NCBI GenBank assembly: GCA_032622095.1
Contig: CP136069.1
Span: forward strand, 128,135,123 to 128,199,122
Reading direction: 5' to 3'
Length of the DNA: 64,000 bases
DNA from: Siphonodentalium dalli
Taxonomy: Eukaryota; Mollusca; Scaphopoda; Gadilida; Siphonodentaliidae
This document shows, in pieces, positions 60,331 through 64,000 of this stretch; within the stretch, counting starts at the first letter, position 1; every line of letters starts with the position of its first letter. Position numbers and translations under genes: made by a program. The notes under the pieces were generated by a model that had not been told where the DNA came from, did not search any database, and saw only the letters and a list, made by a program, of their open reading frames with translations.

Positions 60331-60751
60331 AACTCGTCAGTATATCATTAGCAACACAAGTGGAGGAGACTGATATTATTCCTTTTCTAGAACCTGTAGC
60401 GCAGGCAATGGACAGTCTCCGCTGTTGATACAGATCCTCCGAAACAATCTATGCAAGTTGATCTTATTGTTCCAAAACCAAAATCTCCAAAATCTGTCAA
60501 ATCTTTTCACTCTCGGAAACAGAGGTTGATATTTGAATGCTTCGAGAGATAATGTTATAACTTGGAGGGAAGGGGACACCATGTATGTTTTGTGGAGAGA
60601 GGCTGGCTGTTGGGCGAGGGATCCCCTACTGAGTCAACTACCCGATTGTGAACTTGATGAACTGATTATATTCACGCCAGATTCAACAGATATTAGACTG
60701 TTCTCCAGAAAATCCGCACATTTATCTGCTTATAACAGAACTTATTTTAGG

Positions 60752-60826
60752 TCGATAATCTGCTGAGAATCGCTTCATTTTGAATCGATAATGTTCTGAA
60801 AATGAGAGCGTTTTAGTAACATTATC
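60752..60826. repeat. Diverged copy of the 1541 hairpin repeat
   Basis: GTCGATAATCTGCTGAGAATCG, then TCGATAATGTTCTGAAAATG and GTAACATTATCC, follow the layout of 1541-1633 with several changes. Confidence 0.6.
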
Positions 60827-62892
60827 CAAAAATGTAAAGTGTGCACACTGGTATTTCGGGCCTTCCTTCCAACTACGTAAACAAAATTGTGGAACATCAT
60901 TGTGGGTAGAACCAGACAAGCCCGGTCATTGCTGACCTACTCAGTGTTTGACGGTTATTTCACACGACAAATGATATATGTGGCATTATGAACTGGTATC
61001 CCTTCAACGGGAGATACACCGGTCACCGTATGGTGAGCCGGTTCTCATATCTCTGCTGAGAACTCACTGCCCTACCCGTCGCCTTCGACTGAACTAAATG
61101 GTGTTTAAAGTTTATTCTATCTTATAGAGTTATCCTTCATGGTTCATTGGTTTTCAGTTTCATTGCTTGATTTGTGTAAAACAAACTGCACTGGGTTGTC
61201 GCTTCAAACCAGTACTGGACGTGATGCTATGTTTCATCCCTGGTCAAGCGCTCATGCTGATTTCATATGATGTTGGTGGGCTAAAGTGGTGATGTTAATA
61301 AGTGAAAGTGGCAATGACACTGTAGCTCAACTCGGGTGTCGTTACTAAATTTAGGCTGAGCAGAGCAGCCAATAGAACGATAAAGAAGGAAATTCAAAAG
61401 ATTTCAGTAAATGAATTGTGCTGTGTAAATGAAATTATATCAATTTCAAACATTTCTACAATAAATGTGGGCTGCGGGGTGTGCCGATGGATTCAAATGT
61501 TAAATCCTAGATGGCTGCAGGCGGCCATGTTGTTTAACAAATTGCGGATAAATTGGACAGCTTCAATCCTTCAATACATAGATCACCACAAAGAACCATA
61601 CGAAGTTTAGGGATGAGGGATTTGGCATGTATGGTGTGTCATATAATTTTAGTCATGAAAAGAGTAAAAACCAAGCTGGACGCTGTATAGTGTGCGAAAG
61701 GATTTAGTCATGCAAAGATTAAATTTCAAGATGGCTGCCGGCGGCCATGTTTTTCATCGAAAATCTCTAACATCTGATAGCTCCCATCAAATCCAAATGT
61801 GCCGGGAACCCCCATAGGACAAGTAATGAAACACCAAGACGATATAACATATACAGCTCTGGTATTTATTGTACTGGATGTGTGATACACGCATGCGTAT
61901 TCAGCACAGTGACAATAGTGATGAAGGCCGAGACGAACAAAAAGGTCAAAGGTACGGAACAAGATTTTTTGGGATAAGAAAAAATATCTGACATTTCGAG
62001 TATTATCTAACTTTTTTATATAGCAATTAATTATCTTAAAGATTGTGTATCTTTTCCTAGAAAGTTTGATGTAGATTCCGGGTAATATAATAATAGCTAT
62101 GAATCGAGGACACCTGTCCGAAAACGCTTCTATCAATTAATATTAATTTATATAGAATTTCTTATCACATTCCCGGAACAGTAAAAGAGCTATTTTAAAA
62201 CAGAAATCCCGCGAACGCGTTTCACATCGTACCAAGAAGGAGAACACTATATCTTATTAGCGCCCTCTGGGAAGGCAAATTTCTTTTCAACTAATAGATT
62301 ATGAAGAATTAAGCTTGGTTGCAGAAATTAGAAATAAACCGCTTGAATTTGTAGTCTTGAAATCTGTTTTTTTTAATGTTGTAATTGTATGCCAGAAGAG
62401 ATACACTACCTTTAACATGTTCTGGAATTTAACGAAAATTGAAAAAATAAATAAGTATAAAGTTCAAATCTTTCGTCTGCGGTTTGGCTTCAAAGAAAAC
62501 TTTCTAACCAAACGTATGTGTACGGTTGCATTTTGGTATCCGGTGGATTGAAAATAAGGACGTGCCTCCGATCTCGAGACCTTAAGCTACACCACTGTTA
62601 AAGCAGTTACAGTAATAAACAATGTGATGACGCACATAACATCATTTGAGCGTTATATAATAATGAAAACAATTCAAATATCAACAATAGCACAAATATT
62701 CTTGCACTCAAACTTGAAAGGATATTAGTCCATATGGAATGATGGGCAATCCAGAATACCTGTTTCCCCATTAGTAGGTAGATAAGAAATTTAGACCTTT
62801 TTAATGGGACCCAATTCACTCGCAATGGGTAAATGAACAAAAATGTAAATGTCTACAAAATATCACCAATAAGATCACGGAGAACTTCGTTC
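60827..62892. other. No gene recognised
   Basis: An approximate duplication around TTTAGTCATGxAAAGAxTAAA-TxCAAG (61648-61675 and 61704-61730) is followed by AGATGGCTGCxGGCGGCCATGTT words at 61510 and 61731. Open frames here lack recognisable domains. Confidence 0.45.
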
Positions 62893-62957
62893 CTATATTC
62901 ATTATTGATAGTTCTATATTCATTATTGATAGTTCTATATTCATTATTGATAGTTCT
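62893..62957. repeat. 21-bp tandem repeat, three copies
   Basis: Units of CTATATTCATTATTGATAGTT in direct order. The following bases CCAATAATGAA form a short inverted match. Confidence 0.9.
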
Positions 62958-63040
62958 CCAATAATGAACTTTCGCGTGTTGGAATGTTTGTTACAATGAA
63001 AACAAAACGATTACGGTGATTTGCCAACAAGCACCTCTAA

Positions 63041-63456
63041 GGGTATACGTTCATACGCTGGCAAGTTTGCACGGCATGTATTTGTGGGCATTTCGTCATT
63101 GAAAACCACATGGTGCCAGAATATGAACGGAAACATGCACATAACATGCATATTTACCAAAGTGAAAGTACTGAGAAGTAAAATGTATGTAGTTTCGCTT
63201 GTAACGGCGCTACTGGGATTTGCCTTCCAATACTTGTATAATTTATTCTTGCGAGATTATTGCATGCTATCTACATGCAAATTCATGTAACATCGCTACA
63301 TGCGGAACTACGGAGATTTTACTTCGCGCGTAGTTAGCTGTGGCACAGATACACTTTATGCGCTTGTTTCCGTTCATATCCAGGCACCATACCGTGTTCT
63401 ACGACAAAATTCCCGCAAAGCACACCGTGCAAACTTGCTGGTGTATGAACATACCC
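63041..63456. repeat. Inverted duplication with coding-like arms
   Basis: GGGTATACGTTCATACGCTG at the left returns inverted near 63456. The arms are about 105 bp, enclosing about 210 bp. Arm translations stay similar: FVVEHGMVPGYERKQAHK in the right arm (minus strand) and FVIENHMVPEYERKHAHN in the left arm (plus strand). Confidence 0.75.
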
Positions 63457-63809
63457 TAAACGTGTAGGAATTTCAAATAATTTTAGTCTAAATATGATTT
63501 TCAGAATATTTTTCCTTGCTTTGCAGAGTGCTTTGATTTTCTTCAAATGATTACCGGCCAAGTTTTGATTAAACTCTACTATCTGATCGGACTAATTGGA
63601 CATTTATCGGTTATTTCAGGGCAGCAGTAATGTCTATATAGCAATGGTTTAGACATGCGAAATCTCATTTTTTTTAGAGTTATTAATATTGAGAATAAGA
63701 ACAAAGTAAAACTCTTTGCTCGCGTACTTGTTAATAACAATTTTTTTTACAAACGTATACAAAAAATATGTTATTACACACAAACCCACTTCGAATGCCT
63801 TTAATCCCT

Positions 63810-63938
63810 TTAACCCTTTCATGATGGGAGCTGCGTAGGGCCAGTACATGCTCTTATATATGCGAGTCTCCGGTAGGGAGCATCGCATATATAAGAGATC
63901 AAGGTAAATGTTGTTAGGCCAATGCATTCTCTTATATA
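63810..63938. mobile_element. Partial relative of the TTAA double-hairpin element
   Basis: Begins TTAACCCTTTCATGATGGG, then a hairpin with CTCTTATATATGCGAG (about 63851-63898), then GGCCAATGCATTCTCTTATA as at 14132-14530. The second half is replaced by an AT microsatellite. Confidence 0.75.
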
Positions 63939-63942
63939 ATAA

Positions 63943-64000
<58 letters not shown>
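63939..64000. repeat. AT microsatellite at the window end
   Basis: (AT)n continuing past the window edge, apparently expanded from the TTATATAA centre of the hairpin element. Confidence 0.95.

Noticed and set aside
60960..61085. Possible tRNA-like fold
   Set aside because: Short complementary pieces exist, but there is no A/B box pair, no anticodon arm and no 7-bp acceptor stem in the right spacing.

Overview
This is eukaryotic DNA, AT-rich and crowded with transposable elements. Spliced reading frames with GT-AG borders, non-LTR retrotransposon debris, many hairpin elements and long minisatellites fit an invertebrate animal genome. Frequent TACATGTA-like words made me think of a marine lophotrochozoan such as a mollusc, but that is a weak impression. 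I found no rRNA, tRNA, CRISPR array, bacterial operon or securely identifiable host gene. Almost everything recognisable is mobile DNA of different ages.

Layout. 1-8.5 kb: small inverted-repeat elements, a Helitron helicase remnant and a LINE ORF1 remnant. 8.56-11.39 kb: a minisatellite of mixed 25-bp and 35-bp units. 11.4-21.4 kb: a LINE fragment, TTAA-flanked elements, a 22-bp minisatellite, a 146-bp near-perfect hairpin and one possible orphan exon. 21.44-35.50 kb: the centrepiece, a 14,042-bp DNA transposon. 35.5-41.0 kb: a hairpin, a stretch of degenerate TTAGGG-like sequence and little else. 40.99-44.28 kb: a foldback transposon with 9-bp target-site duplications. 46.4-60.5 kb: at least four LINE remnants, with small elements inserted in them. 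60.5-64 kb: small inverted-repeat elements and an AT microsatellite running off the end.

The centrepiece starts with CAGTCGACATAAATTTCG and ends with the inverted form, and both sides carry the 9-bp direct repeat GGACGGACG. Inside, two multi-exon genes point toward each other. A RecQ-type superfamily 2 helicase core is on the plus strand. A large zinc-binding protein that I assign to the DUF6589 family is on the minus strand and is the likely transposase. Two smaller elements with the same ends lie in introns of the DUF6589 gene. One, only 69 bp long, has its own perfect 9-bp duplication (CCTATTTTA). That independently confirms both the termini and the duplication length. Both genes are broken by small lesions: a premature TGA, a frameshift at an A9 run and another near an exon end in DUF6589, and a small deletion at motif V in the helicase. 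The arrangement resembles what I remember as the helicase-encoding AcademH lineage of Academ transposons. That name comes from memory and needs a database comparison.

A minus-strand LINE spread over 58.3-52.0 kb is the second coherent object. It carries an RRM-like domain and zinc knuckle, an SGNH esterase domain, an endonuclease and the first half of a reverse transcriptase, with other elements inserted. One insertion sits in a TTAA so cleanly that the reading frame on the two sides joins across it.
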